Origin: Gammaproteobacteria bacterium
GTDB lineage: Bacteria; Pseudomonadota; Gammaproteobacteria; Eutrophobiales; Eutrophobiaceae
Assembly: GCA_003645215.1 (NCBI GenBank)
Contig: QNEM01000001.1
Location: 1-54,275 of the forward strand
Length of the DNA stretch: 54,275 nt
Direction of reading: 5' to 3'
The position numbers and the translations under genes were made by a program. Below the pieces are notes generated by a model. That model ran no database searches. It was not told the origin of the DNA and saw nothing but the letters and a program-made list of their open reading frames with translations. Positions 16,721 through 26,170 of the stretch are shown piece after piece. Each line of letters starts with the position of its first letter. The first letter of the stretch is position 1.

Positions 16721-19534
16721 ATGCTGAAACAGGATAAACAGAGTACCAAGTTTTCACGCCGTCTTTTCAGCCAATATTTTATATCAACAATCATTCCTGT
16801 GATTGTTCTTTCCCTGATTTCTTTCTATACAATTTCCAGCTTGCTTAAAAAGAATGCAACCCGGCAGATTTATGCCGAGAGTCGTGCTGTAGGCTTAAGC
16901 CTGAATGATCGACTGTTGACTATGGAGAGTAATTTAATCGACGTTAGCAGGTCGATTGATAATATCGATCTGATCGTTAGTAATGATTGGCTTAAGGCGA
17001 TGTTTAGCAGTTTATACATCACTGACTCCAACGGACATGATCAGCTAATCTTTGGTGAAGATGTTATTAATCTTGAATTAACTGATTATCAACAAAAGCA
17101 TCTGAATAAAGATAATCGTTTATTGCTGGCCCATAATTCTGACAACAAGCAAGCTCAATTGTTGATGCTTAATGTTCTTAATCCTGATAGCAGGCAGATC
17201 CTGGTTGCGGTTTTGAATCCTGAATATTTATGGGACATCGTAATTAATGATGCTGACCTGTTTTGTGCTGTAGTTGATCAAAGATTATTTATGTATTGTC
17301 CGGGTTTAATATATCAATCTGATAATCTTTCCAAAATAAAAGATCTGTTAGCTTCTAATAACCATGACTTGGGCGAAACAACACTGGATGGCGTTTATTA
17401 CCTGAGTAATCAGTGGGATCTGTTTCTAGACGGAATCTTTGGTTTTAATGGTGTATCAATCATATATTTTATGCCCAGGAACGATGCGTTCCTCGAGTAT
17501 GACTATTACATCGATGCTTTACCTCAATCAATTTTAATCACACTGTTAATTGTCTTTACCTTGAGTAGTGTTCAGATGCGACGTTCCTTGACGCCATTAA
17601 TGAAATTAACCCAGGGCGCAAAAAATATCATTGATGGCAACTATACAAAAACAGTAGATATTGATAGCAATGATGAGTTTGAAGTATTGGGATCAACATT
17701 TAATACCATGTCTCATCGAATAGATGAAGCATTCAAGAAAATAACAACACTTGCAAAAATAGACAGGCTTATTTTATCAACCTCTGATTCGGAATACATT
17801 GTTGAAGTCCTGATTGAATATATACCATCGATTATTCCTGCAGACAATATTGCGATTTTTATTCTGGATCTGGAAAAAGGCAATGAAGGTAATCTATTTT
17901 CCAATAATAAAACTGATAATGAAATTTCGAATACTGTTATAAATATTAAAAAATCAGAGGTAGATGAATTAAATAAAGCTGATGGAATAATTATAAAAAC
18001 AGCAGCGGACAAGCATGGTTACCTGTCACCATTAATAACACTTGGTAATACCACTTTTTCAATAAGTCCAATCAGGAATCAGGAAATCTTCCTGGGCTTC
18101 ATATGTACCTGTTTCCAGGAAACAACTGAAATAAGTCAGGAACTGGGCGACAGCCTGACAGAGATTTCTGACCGTGCAGCAGTCGCATTTTCAAATGCAA
18201 TCTGGGAGAACAAGCTATTTCATCAGGCGCATTATGATTCATTAACAACGTTACCAAACCGCTACCTGTTCCAGGACAGACTTGAACAGGCCATAGAGAG
18301 GGCAAAAAGAAATAATTTAAATGTTGCTATCCTCTTTATTGATCTTGATCGATTCAAGAATATAAATGATTCACTGGGTCATACAGTTGGTGATCAGTTA
18401 TTGATTCAAGTATCCAGGATTCTCCTTAAATGCGTACGTTCATATAATTCAGTTGCACGTTTTGGTGGTGATGAGTTTACAGCTATTATTTCAGACGTAA
18501 ATGACGTGGAAGTTAAGGTACAAACAGAGAGGCTAGCCAGAAGAATTAATGAATTATTGTCTGTGCCTATTGTCATCGATGATCGAAAATTCAATATCTC
18601 TGCAAGTATAGGTATAGCGATGTTTCCGGGTGATGCAGATAATATTAATGATTTATTAAAGAATGCAGATACAGCAATGTATGAAGCTAAAAGAATTGCC
18701 GTTGGCAATCACCAGTATTATCAAAAACAGCAAAACAAGGAAACCCTGGAACTTCTGGAACTGGAAAATGAATTAGGACATGCTATTGAAAATAACGAAC
18801 TGGTATTACATTACCAACCAAAGGTAAATTTACATGACGGTATGATTTATAGTGTTGAATCATTAGTCCGCTGGAACCACCCTGAACGTGGTTTAGTGTC
18901 TCCAGGCACATTTATACCATTAGCCGAAGTAACAGGAATGATTGGTGATATTGGCTACTGGATAATGAGAACCGCTTGCGAACAATGCAAAGCCTGGCAA
19001 GCTAAAAATATTGAAATTAAAATTGCAGTGAATTTATCTGTGGAACAATTCAACGATAAATATTTATATGAAAACATCGTTAAGATACTTGACGAGACTG
19101 GCGTCGATATAGGCTTAATTGAGCTAGAAGTTACAGAGTCGCTTACAATTGAAGATATTGATAAAACCATAGCCCTGTTAACCAGATTCAGGGACAAGGG
19201 CCTGGGAATAACCATTGATGACTTTGGTACGGGTTTTTCCTCAATGTCATATTTGCAAAAGCTGCCGATCAATAAATTAAAAATTGATAAAACTTTTATT
19301 GATAATGCCCATCTGGATGATGATTCGGCATCTATCGTAAGGGCTATTATCGGATTAGCGCATAATTTATCACTATCAGTCGTAGCAGAAGGCGTTGAAG
19401 TTGAAGCTCAATATGATTTTCTCAAGTCACTCGACTGCGATGAAATACAAGGATTCTTTTTCTGTAAACCTTTACCTGAAGATGAGTTAATAAAACATGT
19501 TCTGCTCGAGAATAGTCGAAATGCTAAAGCGTGA
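16721..19534 (+). CDS. Membrane GGDEF-EAL cyclic-di-GMP signalling protein
   Basis: 937 residues: membrane helix near 20-40, a ~220-residue extracytoplasmic sensor region, second helix near 265-285, HAMP-like linker (SLTPLMKLTQGAKNIIDGNY), a GAF-like region (~350-500), GGDEF domain with intact GGDEF at ~582-586, and an EAL domain. The EAL motif reads ESL (Glu713), but the catalytic set looks complete: VNLS, EVTES, DDFGTG (Asp833-834), AEGVE. It could make or degrade c-di-GMP. It follows the pseudopilin gene by 20 bases, so the two may be co-transcribed. Confidence 0.95.
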   Translation: MLKQDKQSTKFSRRLFSQYFISTIIPVIVLSLISFYTISSLLKKNATRQIYAESRAVGLSLNDRLLTMESNLIDVSRSIDNIDLIVSNDWLKAMFSSLYITDSNGHDQLIFGEDVINLELTDYQQKHLNKDNRLLLAHNSDNKQAQLLMLNVLNPDSRQILVAVLNPEYLWDIVINDADLFCAVVDQRLFMYCPGLIYQSDNLSKIKDLLASNNHDLGETTLDGVYYLSNQWDLFLDGIFGFNGVSIIYFMPRNDAFLEYDYYIDALPQSILITLLIVFTLSSVQMRRSLTPLMKLTQGAKNIIDGNYTKTVDIDSNDEFEVLGSTFNTMSHRIDEAFKKITTLAKIDRLILSTSDSEYIVEVLIEYIPSIIPADNIAIFILDLEKGNEGNLFSNNKTDNEISNTVINIKKSEVDELNKADGIIIKTAADKHGYLSPLITLGNTTFSISPIRNQEIFLGFICTCFQETTEISQELGDSLTEISDRAAVAFSNAIWENKLFHQAHYDSLTTLPNRYLFQDRLEQAIERAKRNNLNVAILFIDLDRFKNINDSLGHTVGDQLLIQVSRILLKCVRSYNSVARFGGDEFTAIISDVNDVEVKVQTERLARRINELLSVPIVIDDRKFNISASIGIAMFPGDADNINDLLKNADTAMYEAKRIAVGNHQYYQKQQNKETLELLELENELGHAIENNELVLHYQPKVNLHDGMIYSVESLVRWNHPERGLVSPGTFIPLAEVTGMIGDIGYWIMRTACEQCKAWQAKNIEIKIAVNLSVEQFNDKYLYENIVKILDETGVDIGLIELEVTESLTIEDIDKTIALLTRFRDKGLGITIDDFGTGFSSMSYLQKLPINKLKIDKTFIDNAHLDDDSASIVRAIIGLAHNLSLSVVAEGVEVEAQYDFLKSLDCDEIQGFFFCKPLPEDELIKHVLLENSRNAKA

Positions 19535-19597
19535 TCCACTATCCTTAAAGTGGAGTGTGATTCAGCAGAATAATAACCAGAACCGGTGTTGGTCGAT

Positions 19598-20332
19598 CTA
19601 GTGTTTGCCAGTCAGGGGCACAAATGCAACAGACAAAATATCTCTCTGTTTGATCTTACCATTAGCGTCTTTCGTTAAAACCCTGAGGGACTGCGTCTGT
19701 CCCTGCCTTCCTACCGGAATCACCAATCGTCCACCCGGTTTTAATTGTTGAACAAGTTGCTCCGGTATATGTTCCGCAGCTGCTGTCACTAAAATAGCAT
19801 CAAAGGGGGCATGTTCAGGCCAGCCATGATAGCCATCACCAATCTTTACCGTAACATTGTCATAAGCCAGATCCTGTAATAGCGACTTTGCTTGCAGACC
19901 CAGGGGTTCTACGATCTCTATACTATAAACATGGCTTGCCAGCTCAGACAATATAGCAGCCTGATAACCGGAACCCGTGCCGACTTCCAGGACCACGGAC
20001 TCAGAAGTCACCGCAGCCAGCTCGGTCATCAGTGCAACAATATAAGGTTGGGAAATAGTCTGTCTGTGACTTATCGGCAATGCTGTGTTCTCGTAAGCAA
20101 ATACCCGACTATCTGGCGGAACAAACTTATGCCGGGGCACATCCAACAACGCCTGCTCCACCTGCTTATCCAGGGCAGCCTCGCCTGTGTAAGATTTCGT
20201 CATCGCCATCATTTGCTTGATCTCAACAAGCATCTGCTGGCGTTTTTCCTGATAGTCATCCTCTGCAAAGGTCTTCGTTACCGACATTGTCACCATCACT
20301 CCCAGTAGCACAATCCTGAGTGGTAATTTCAT
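19598..20332 (-). CDS. pcm: Protein-L-isoaspartate O-methyltransferase with a putative signal peptide
   Basis: The core is a standard PCMT: QTISQPYIVALMTELA, the SAM motif VLEVGTGSGYQAAILSEL, GDGYHGWPEHAPFDAILVTA and LKPGGRLVIPVG. It repairs isoaspartyl residues in aged proteins. Unusually, the N-terminus (MKLPLRIVLLGVMVTMSV then TKTFAED) looks like a Sec signal peptide with cleavage after TFA. The start is uncertain: ATGs at 20359 and 20347 are also in frame and none has a good ribosome site, but all retain the hydrophobic segment. Cytosolic Pcm is ~208 residues; this is about 244. Confidence 0.9.
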   Translation of the reverse strand: MKLPLRIVLLGVMVTMSVTKTFAEDDYQEKRQQMLVEIKQMMAMTKSYTGEAALDKQVEQALLDVPRHKFVPPDSRVFAYENTALPISHRQTISQPYIVALMTELAAVTSESVVLEVGTGSGYQAAILSELASHVYSIEIVEPLGLQAKSLLQDLAYDNVTVKIGDGYHGWPEHAPFDAILVTAAAEHIPEQLVQQLKPGGRLVIPVGRQGQTQSLRVLTKDANGKIKQRDILSVAFVPLTGKH

Positions 20333-20404
20333 TGAAATTATTGGCATATGATCAAGCATAGCAGCTATTTGTCAAAGTTAACTTAAGTGACAACAATAAG
20401 CTTT

Positions 20405-20824
20405 TTATACAGTGGTCTGTTCCTGGTTCATCATGTGATTGGCTGTTTGTGTGAAGGCCATGATTAGTTGCGCTTTGAATGCAGCGTCAATGGGCATTTC
20501 ATCCAGTGCCTTGCGCATACACATCAACCATTGATCTCTTTCGGCGACACCTATTGGGAAAGGCAGGTGCCGTGCCCGTAATCTTGGATGACCGAAGGCG
20601 GCGATATATCTGTCAGGCCCGTCGAGCCAGCCGCTTAAAAACATAAATAATTTTTCTCTGGCACTGCGTAAATCTTTTGCATGTAATTCCCGTATGGTTC
20701 TGGCCTCTGGCAGGGTTTCCATATTATCGTAAAATGTATTAACCAGTTTCCACAGGCCTTCTTCTGAGCCTATTCGTTCGTAGCTGCTTATTTGTGTTAC
20801 TGCTTTTACATTTTCTGATGGCAC
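20405..20824 (-). CDS. Group II truncated haemoglobin
   Basis: A 139-residue 2/2 globin. LWKLVNTFYDNMETLPEA is the N-terminal helix; the segment FLSGWLDGPDRYIAAFGHPR then LRARHLPFPIG carries the proximal His (in RHLPF), and DQWLMCM has the Trp at G8 that marks group II. Members bind oxygen or NO and are linked to oxidative or nitrosative protection. It begins three bases after the L,D-transpeptidase stop. Confidence 0.93.
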   Translation of the reverse strand: MPSENVKAVTQISSYERIGSEEGLWKLVNTFYDNMETLPEARTIRELHAKDLRSAREKLFMFLSGWLDGPDRYIAAFGHPRLRARHLPFPIGVAERDQWLMCMRKALDEMPIDAAFKAQLIMAFTQTANHMMNQEQTTV

Positions 20825-20826
20825 AT

Positions 20827-21318
20827 CTATTCCTCAACAATATTTACGGCGGTTTCTGTCTCGACCAGATCAAACAACTCAATCATATCGTCATTTTGCA
20901 TACGCACACAGCCTCGCGAACCGGGGACGCCCATGGCGACATCGTCCGGGCCTCCGTGTATATAAATATAGCGATCATAACTATCGACATTACCACCCTT
21001 GTTTCTACCTGCTTCACAACCACTGAGCCAGAGGATACGCGTCAATATCCAGTCTCTGTCTGGAAACTGCTCACGTAGTTCCGGGTGATACAACTCCCCT
21101 GTAGCTTCTCTGCCAACAAAAACAGTGTTTGCTTCGCAGCCTGCACCAATCTTTTCATGGATAAGATGTTTTCCCCTGGGCGTACATTCACTGTCCATTT
21201 GTTCACCCGGGCCATTCTTTGCCGTCGAGATGGTGTATTGCTTAATTACTTCATTGCCTGCAAACAATGTGAGTGTTTGCAGGCTAATATTGACTTCTAT
21301 GTGCTTGTCTTGATTCAT
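20827..21318 (-). CDS. L,D-transpeptidase (YkuD) catalytic-domain protein
   Basis: 163 residues, essentially only a YkuD domain. The active-site motif is intact: YIYIHGGPD, then GSRGCVRMQNDDM, giving the HGG...SxGCxR pattern with the catalytic Cys. The domain normally forms 3-3 crosslinks or anchors lipoproteins on peptidoglycan outside the membrane, yet no signal peptide or membrane segment is visible, so how it reaches the wall (or whether it acts there) is unclear. Upstream of the haemoglobin gene in the same direction. Confidence 0.9.
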   Translation of the reverse strand: MNQDKHIEVNISLQTLTLFAGNEVIKQYTISTAKNGPGEQMDSECTPRGKHLIHEKIGAGCEANTVFVGREATGELYHPELREQFPDRDWILTRILWLSGCEAGRNKGGNVDSYDRYIYIHGGPDDVAMGVPGSRGCVRMQNDDMIELFDLVETETAVNIVEE

Positions 21319-21349
21319 GTTTGTTTAAAAATAATTATTCTCTTTTTAA

Positions 21350-22837
21350 CTAATCTCTGTTAACCGTGAGTAGACCATCATAGTTACCATCGCTTGCCAG
21401 CGTGTAGCCACTGATGTCCTTTGCTGTCACCAGTATATTATCTTCATACCATAGCGGTATATAAGGTAATTGCTCATGCAGATAAGCCTGCAGGTCTTGA
21501 TACAGCTTTGCCTGCTCGCCCAGGTCTTGTTTGCTTTCTGCTGCCTCTATCATGGCATCTGCAGTGGTATCCTTAAAGCGACCCCGGTTCGCACCATTGG
21601 GTGGCAACGATGAACTATGGAAGGCATAGCGGAATATATCCGGGATCTTCAGACCCACCCATGACAGGCTATACATCTGAAACCGTCCGGCCTTGATATC
21701 GCCATAAAAGGTACCCCAGTCATAACTCCGTACATCGACTTCTATGCCTACCTGTTTTAATTGATATTGAATGATGGTGGCCAGGCGCACACGAAAAGGA
21801 TTATTTGAGGTTTTATAGATAATCTCCAGTGGATTTAGTTCATCATAGCCTGCGGCCCTGAGCAAACGTTTTGATTCTTCCGGGTCAAATTCAACGCCGA
21901 TCAATTGTGAATTTCCACTCCAGTGCTCTGGCGGCAACATGGCACCAGCCTTACGTGCTGTGTTGTCCATGACATATTCTATGATCTCATCTCTATTGAT
22001 CGCATGGGCAATTGCCTGGCGAATTGGCAGTTGGCTGGTCACAGGATCTGTCATATTAAATCCCATATAGGTGAAGGTATCTCCCTGCGCTTGTTCAATA
22101 TTGGTTTTATCCTGTTCCTCTAACCAGCCAATCATTTCTCTGGGGATATCGCCTTGAAGGATGTCTAACTCATCGCGCATTAATTTTAATATTCGCACCG
22201 TCGGATCTTTGACGGTAATAAATTTTAATAATTGATTATCTCGTAATCGTTTTAATGAAAGGTCACCATCGTTCGGCCATTCCAGAAATGCCACGGGACC
22301 ACTACCCACAGGCTCTCGATTAAAAGGATGTCCTGAATCTATCAGTGTTGCGGGCAATATGCCGATAACCAGTCTGCCGGGAAACAGGGGATCTGCATGC
22401 TGCAAAATGAAATCAACGGTATCCTCGTCGATCACTTGTATGTTTTCGATCACCACAATGGAACCACGATGAGGTGAAGCATTACTGGCTTCCAATACAA
22501 AATCATATGTTGCTTTCACATCTTCAGCAGTTAATCTTTCTCCATGATGAAATTGTCTACCTGAATTACCGAGTATGAATCGATAGTGTTCAGGAGCGAG
22601 CATCTCCCAATCTGCCAGATCGGGGATGAATTGAAAGTTGTCATCAAAATCAACCAGGCTGCGATAGATCAAACGTGTGATCCGGTAGGATGCGGCATCT
22701 GTTGAAAAACGTGGATCCAGGGTTACTGGTTCTGATTCCAGGCCAAAGCGAATGGCCTCATCTTGTTCCTGACTACAGCCCGTTAGAAATATAAAAATGG
22801 CAAATAGATAAAAAACAAAAAGTCGTTTATCTATCAT
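21350..22837 (-). CDS. Peptide ABC transporter substrate-binding lipoprotein (SBP family 5)
   Basis: About 495 residues from the ATG at 22837, just past the rlmD stop. Lipoprotein signal with lipobox LTGC (Cys about residue 21). SBP-5 signatures: EPVTLDPRFSTDAASYRI at the N-terminus and REPVGSGPVAFLEW mid-protein, with the usual DppA/OppA-like body. It has no permease or ATPase beside it; the DppB/DppC-type genes at 10.5-12.3 kb are candidate partners. Confidence 0.92.
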   Translation of the reverse strand: MIDKRLFVFYLFAIFIFLTGCSQEQDEAIRFGLESEPVTLDPRFSTDAASYRITRLIYRSLVDFDDNFQFIPDLADWEMLAPEHYRFILGNSGRQFHHGERLTAEDVKATYDFVLEASNASPHRGSIVVIENIQVIDEDTVDFILQHADPLFPGRLVIGILPATLIDSGHPFNREPVGSGPVAFLEWPNDGDLSLKRLRDNQLLKFITVKDPTVRILKLMRDELDILQGDIPREMIGWLEEQDKTNIEQAQGDTFTYMGFNMTDPVTSQLPIRQAIAHAINRDEIIEYVMDNTARKAGAMLPPEHWSGNSQLIGVEFDPEESKRLLRAAGYDELNPLEIIYKTSNNPFRVRLATIIQYQLKQVGIEVDVRSYDWGTFYGDIKAGRFQMYSLSWVGLKIPDIFRYAFHSSSLPPNGANRGRFKDTTADAMIEAAESKQDLGEQAKLYQDLQAYLHEQLPYIPLWYEDNILVTAKDISGYTLASDGNYDGLLTVNRD

Positions 22838-22841
22838 TCTT

Positions 22842-24179
22842 TTATTTTCTCTTTTTACTAAACACTGCAATAGATTCAACATGTGTTGTATGAGGGAACA
22901 TATCCATCACGCCTGCCTGCTCCAGCTTAAAACCTTTATCATTGACCAGAATACCGGCATCTCTTGCCAGCGTTGATGGATTACAGGAAACGTAAACAAT
23001 CCTTTCGATTGATTTCAGGTTCATCTTTTCTATGATTTCCTGTGCCCCATTACGCGCCGGATCCAATAGTAATTTATTAAAACCGCCTTTTAGGAAGTCT
23101 TCATTCAAATCGTCTTTGGCCAGGTCTATCGCCCGGAATTCCACATTGTCTATATTGTTAAGCGCGGCATTTTGTTTTGCGCGTTCGACCAAGCCATGTT
23201 CGCCCTCGATACCCAGTACATTGACCGCCTTGCGTGCCAGTGGCAAAGTAAAATTACCAATGCCACAAAACAAATCAAGCACACTATCTTCGCTATTCAC
23301 TTCCAGTAATTCCAGTGCCCGAGGCACCATGGCACGATTAATTTCAAGATTTACCTGTGTAAAGTCAGTCGGTAAAAAATTCAGCGTCACATCAAATTCT
23401 GGTAATGAATAAGATAATTGCCTCGCAGTCGTTCCTGGCAAAGGCACTACCGAATCCAGACCGCCTGACTGCAAATAGATATCAACATCATGTTGTTCTG
23501 CGAATACCTTGAGCTTGCCAATATCTTCATCATTGAAATCGGCAAGGTGTCTGAAGATCAATGCCGTGACCTCATCACCTATAGCCACTTCAATTTGTGG
23601 GATTTGTTTGATTAGTGATAATTCTGTAATTAAACACTGTAGCGGTTCAATCAATAGGCCCACGGAGGGATGCAAGACTTCACAACTGTTCATATCTGCA
23701 ACGAAAGGACTGTATTTTTCCCGAAACCCGACCAGCAATCGCTCTTTCTTGTCTACATACTTAACACCCAGTCGCGCCTTGCGTCGATAACCCCATATGG
23801 GTCCAGTTAACGGTGGGATGACAGATTTTGGTTTAACCTTACCGATATGTGTTAACTGTTCCAGCAGAACAGATTGTTTATGTTCGATCTGAAAGTCATG
23901 CTGCATATGTTGCAAACTACAGCCACCACACAGACCAAAGAATTCACATTTTGGCTCAACACGCTCTGCTGCCGGATTGGTAATCTCCAGTGCATGTGCT
24001 TCATCATATTTAGGGCGCTGCTTTTTATACTGGAACAGCGCATCTTCACCCGGCAATGCACCATTAACAAAGACCGTTTTACCCTCAACACGCGCAATGC
24101 CCCGGCCTTCATGAGAAAGAGATTCTATCTTTGCAGAAACGGGTTCTTGCGGAAGTTTTCTTCTACGTCGTCTTGCCAT
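22842..24179 (-). CDS. rlmD: RlmD, 23S rRNA m5U1939 methyltransferase
   Basis: 445 residues. N-terminal TRAM domain (to about 65), an iron-sulfur site with Cys in CEFFGLCGGC, SAM motif DLFCGIGNFTLPLAR near 310, and the catalytic cysteine motif YVSCNPSTLARD near 400. Motifs and length fit RlmD rather than TrmA or RlmC. The mobile element at 24222-24380 lies in its upstream region, 43 bases before the start. Confidence 0.93.
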   Translation of the reverse strand: MARRRRRKLPQEPVSAKIESLSHEGRGIARVEGKTVFVNGALPGEDALFQYKKQRPKYDEAHALEITNPAAERVEPKCEFFGLCGGCSLQHMQHDFQIEHKQSVLLEQLTHIGKVKPKSVIPPLTGPIWGYRRKARLGVKYVDKKERLLVGFREKYSPFVADMNSCEVLHPSVGLLIEPLQCLITELSLIKQIPQIEVAIGDEVTALIFRHLADFNDEDIGKLKVFAEQHDVDIYLQSGGLDSVVPLPGTTARQLSYSLPEFDVTLNFLPTDFTQVNLEINRAMVPRALELLEVNSEDSVLDLFCGIGNFTLPLARKAVNVLGIEGEHGLVERAKQNAALNNIDNVEFRAIDLAKDDLNEDFLKGGFNKLLLDPARNGAQEIIEKMNLKSIERIVYVSCNPSTLARDAGILVNDKGFKLEQAGVMDMFPHTTHVESIAVFSKKRK

Positions 24180-24221
24180 AATTTGTGATAATTAAAATTC
24201 TGATTGAACATCTATTCGTCC

Positions 24222-24380
24222 ATACCCGTGATACTTGGAAATGCGTGTTCAGAGTGTGTCTGTTTTTATTCAGGGCAAGGCGCGACGATGCGTATGGCCA
24301 CCCCCTGCAAAGAGGAGCAACGCTGCCATGGATAAAAACGGGCGTGCTATGAATGTGCATTTTCAGGTATCACGGGTATA
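24222..24380. mobile_element. Short inverted-repeat element related to the 12.3/30.0 kb family
   Basis: About 158 bp with 29-bp imperfect terminal inverted repeats (24 matches by eye): left end ATACCCGTGATACTTGGAAA, right end the reverse complement of ATACCCGTGATACCTGAAAA. The ends share ATACCC and TACTTGGAAATGC with the 265-bp family but have GTGA where that has AAAC. The interior also echoes it (TTCAGAGT, AAGGCGC). Non-coding. Confidence 0.75.
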
Positions 24381-24419
24381 TATAACGATAGGAGTGAAAA
24401 ATATTTGCAGGATGTATTC

Positions 24420-25190
24420 TTATTTCCAGGCGCTTGCGAATTCAAGTAGATGTGGATGACCTTCTTCCTGCAACATGTCTCTAACACGTTCGCATTCTGC
24501 CTCATAAGCGGTCGCTGATTTCTGCCCGCGCATGAGTTCGAAACGCAGATAAACCAGGTAAGTATTGAGTACATCGGTTTCGCAATAATTTCGAATACCT
24601 TCGATATTCCCCGCAAGGTAATTGTCCCAGACCTTACTACCGTCCATGCCCATCTTGCCCGGAAAACCCAACATCGTCGCAATTTCTGTTAAGGGGGCAT
24701 TGGCGCGAGGGTTATATCCAGCAATGACATCCATCAGATCTGTGTGTCTATCGTGAAAACGACTGATGTAATTATTCCATTTAAAATTTTTATCATCGCC
24801 ACCGGTTTCCCAATAGCGAGCGGCATTGATGCCATGCAATAGTGTTCGATAATGCAAGACCGGCAGATCAAAACCACTGCCATTCCAGGAAACCAGTCTT
24901 GGGGTATAACGATCAATACCATCAAAATATCGTTGAATGATATCTGCTTCAGATGAATCAGTATCACCTAAAGACCATACGCTTAAATTATCTGATGTCC
25001 TGAGAACCACCGAGATAGCAACAATCCTTTGCAGATGATGCCGAATGAAATCACTGCCGCCTGTTTGTTGCCGACGTTGAGCAAACATGGATTCGGCAAC
25101 CTCTGCATCCGACAAACCTTCCATGTCCTGAAACTTTCTTGCAGAGTCCGTATCCGGAACTGTTTCAATATCAAATATCAGTAGATTCAT
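24420..25190 (-). CDS. Predicted 3'-5' exonuclease of the PolB-exo2 family
   Basis: 256 residues with DEDD-exonuclease motifs: Exo I LLIFDIETVPD at the N-terminus, Exo II VSWNGSGFDLPVLHYR near residue 99, and Exo III NYCETDVLNTYLVYLRF near 200. Tyr at the last motif's fourth position after Asp is absent in the classical spacing, so the DEDDy or DEDDh class is not assigned. Stand-alone members are presumed to process DNA or RNA ends. ATG at 25190. Confidence 0.85.
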   Translation of the reverse strand: MNLLIFDIETVPDTDSARKFQDMEGLSDAEVAESMFAQRRQQTGGSDFIRHHLQRIVAISVVLRTSDNLSVWSLGDTDSSEADIIQRYFDGIDRYTPRLVSWNGSGFDLPVLHYRTLLHGINAARYWETGGDDKNFKWNNYISRFHDRHTDLMDVIAGYNPRANAPLTEIATMLGFPGKMGMDGSKVWDNYLAGNIEGIRNYCETDVLNTYLVYLRFELMRGQKSATAYEAECERVRDMLQEEGHPHLLEFASAWK

Positions 25191-25232
25191 TTTTTATTCT
25201 ATTTTATAGATCCATAGTATAAGGTCAGGTTT

Positions 25233-26150
25233 CTACACCAGGGATTTAAAAACATCAGTAGAGAGATAACGATCACCACGGTCGCAGACGATGGTAACGA
25301 TCAACGCATTTTCAAGCTCTGCTGAAAGTTTCAATGCCGCAGCGATTGCACCCCCGGAAGAAATTCCGGCAAAGATACCTTCTTCCCGACCCAGGGCAAT
25401 GGTAGTTTCCTCTGCTTCACCCTGTTCGACATCGATAATTCGATCCACCCTTGTTTCATCATAAATCTTCGGCAGATATTCTTTTGGCCAGCGTCGAATA
25501 CCGGGGATTTGTGCACCTTCAATGGGCTGTACACCGACGATCTGAATCTCAGGATTTTGTTCCTTGAGGTAGCGTGATGTGCCCATGATGGTTCCCGTAG
25601 TCCCCATGGAACTGACAAAGTGCGTGATCTTGCCATGGGTATCACGCCAGATTTCAGGACCTGTACCTTCGTAATGAGATAAGGGATTATCCTGATTTGA
25701 AAATTGATCGAGTACGATGCCTTTTTTATCTGCCTCCATTTCACGTGAAAGATCTATTGCCGCCTCCATGCTACCTTCTTCTGGCGTCAGGATGATCTCC
25801 GCACCAAAGGCCTTCATCACCGCGCGTCGTTCTTCACTCATATGTTCAGGCATGATCAAAATCATTTTGTAGCCCTTGATGGCTGCCGCCATGGCCAATG
25901 CGATACCTGTATTACCACTGGTTGCCTCAATCAGGGTATCACCGGGTTTGATATCACCTCGCGCCTCCGCATGTTTGATCATACTCATTGCGGGCCTGTC
26001 TTTGACTGAACCTGCAGGATTATTACCTTCCAGCTTGGCCATGATGATATTGCTGGTATCACCAGGCAACCGCTGCAATCTGACCAGTGGTGTATTGCCA
26101 ACATGCGCTTCAATCGTTGGAAAATCTTCTTTATTTAATTTTGTGGTCAC
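25233..26150 (-). CDS. cysM: Cysteine synthase B (CysM)
   Basis: PLP enzyme that makes cysteine from O-acetylserine and sulfide or thiosulfate. 305 residues; PLP lysine in GSVKDRPA (Lys50), the phosphate loop EATSGNTGIAL, and SSMGTTGTIMGTSRYLKE. The sequence RRAVMKAFGAE and IPGIRRWPKEY are more typical of CysM than CysK. GTG start at 26150. Confidence 0.93.
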   Translation of the reverse strand: MTTKLNKEDFPTIEAHVGNTPLVRLQRLPGDTSNIIMAKLEGNNPAGSVKDRPAMSMIKHAEARGDIKPGDTLIEATSGNTGIALAMAAAIKGYKMILIMPEHMSEERRAVMKAFGAEIILTPEEGSMEAAIDLSREMEADKKGIVLDQFSNQDNPLSHYEGTGPEIWRDTHGKITHFVSSMGTTGTIMGTSRYLKEQNPEIQIVGVQPIEGAQIPGIRRWPKEYLPKIYDETRVDRIIDVEQGEAEETTIALGREEGIFAGISSGGAIAAALKLSAELENALIVTIVCDRGDRYLSTDVFKSLV

Positions 26151-26170
26151 TGATATTACTCGTTATTTAT

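Noticed and set aside
19535..19554. TCCACT...AGTGGA hairpin after the GGDEF-EAL gene as a terminator
   Set aside because: Only six base pairs with an eight-base loop and no T-run on either strand.
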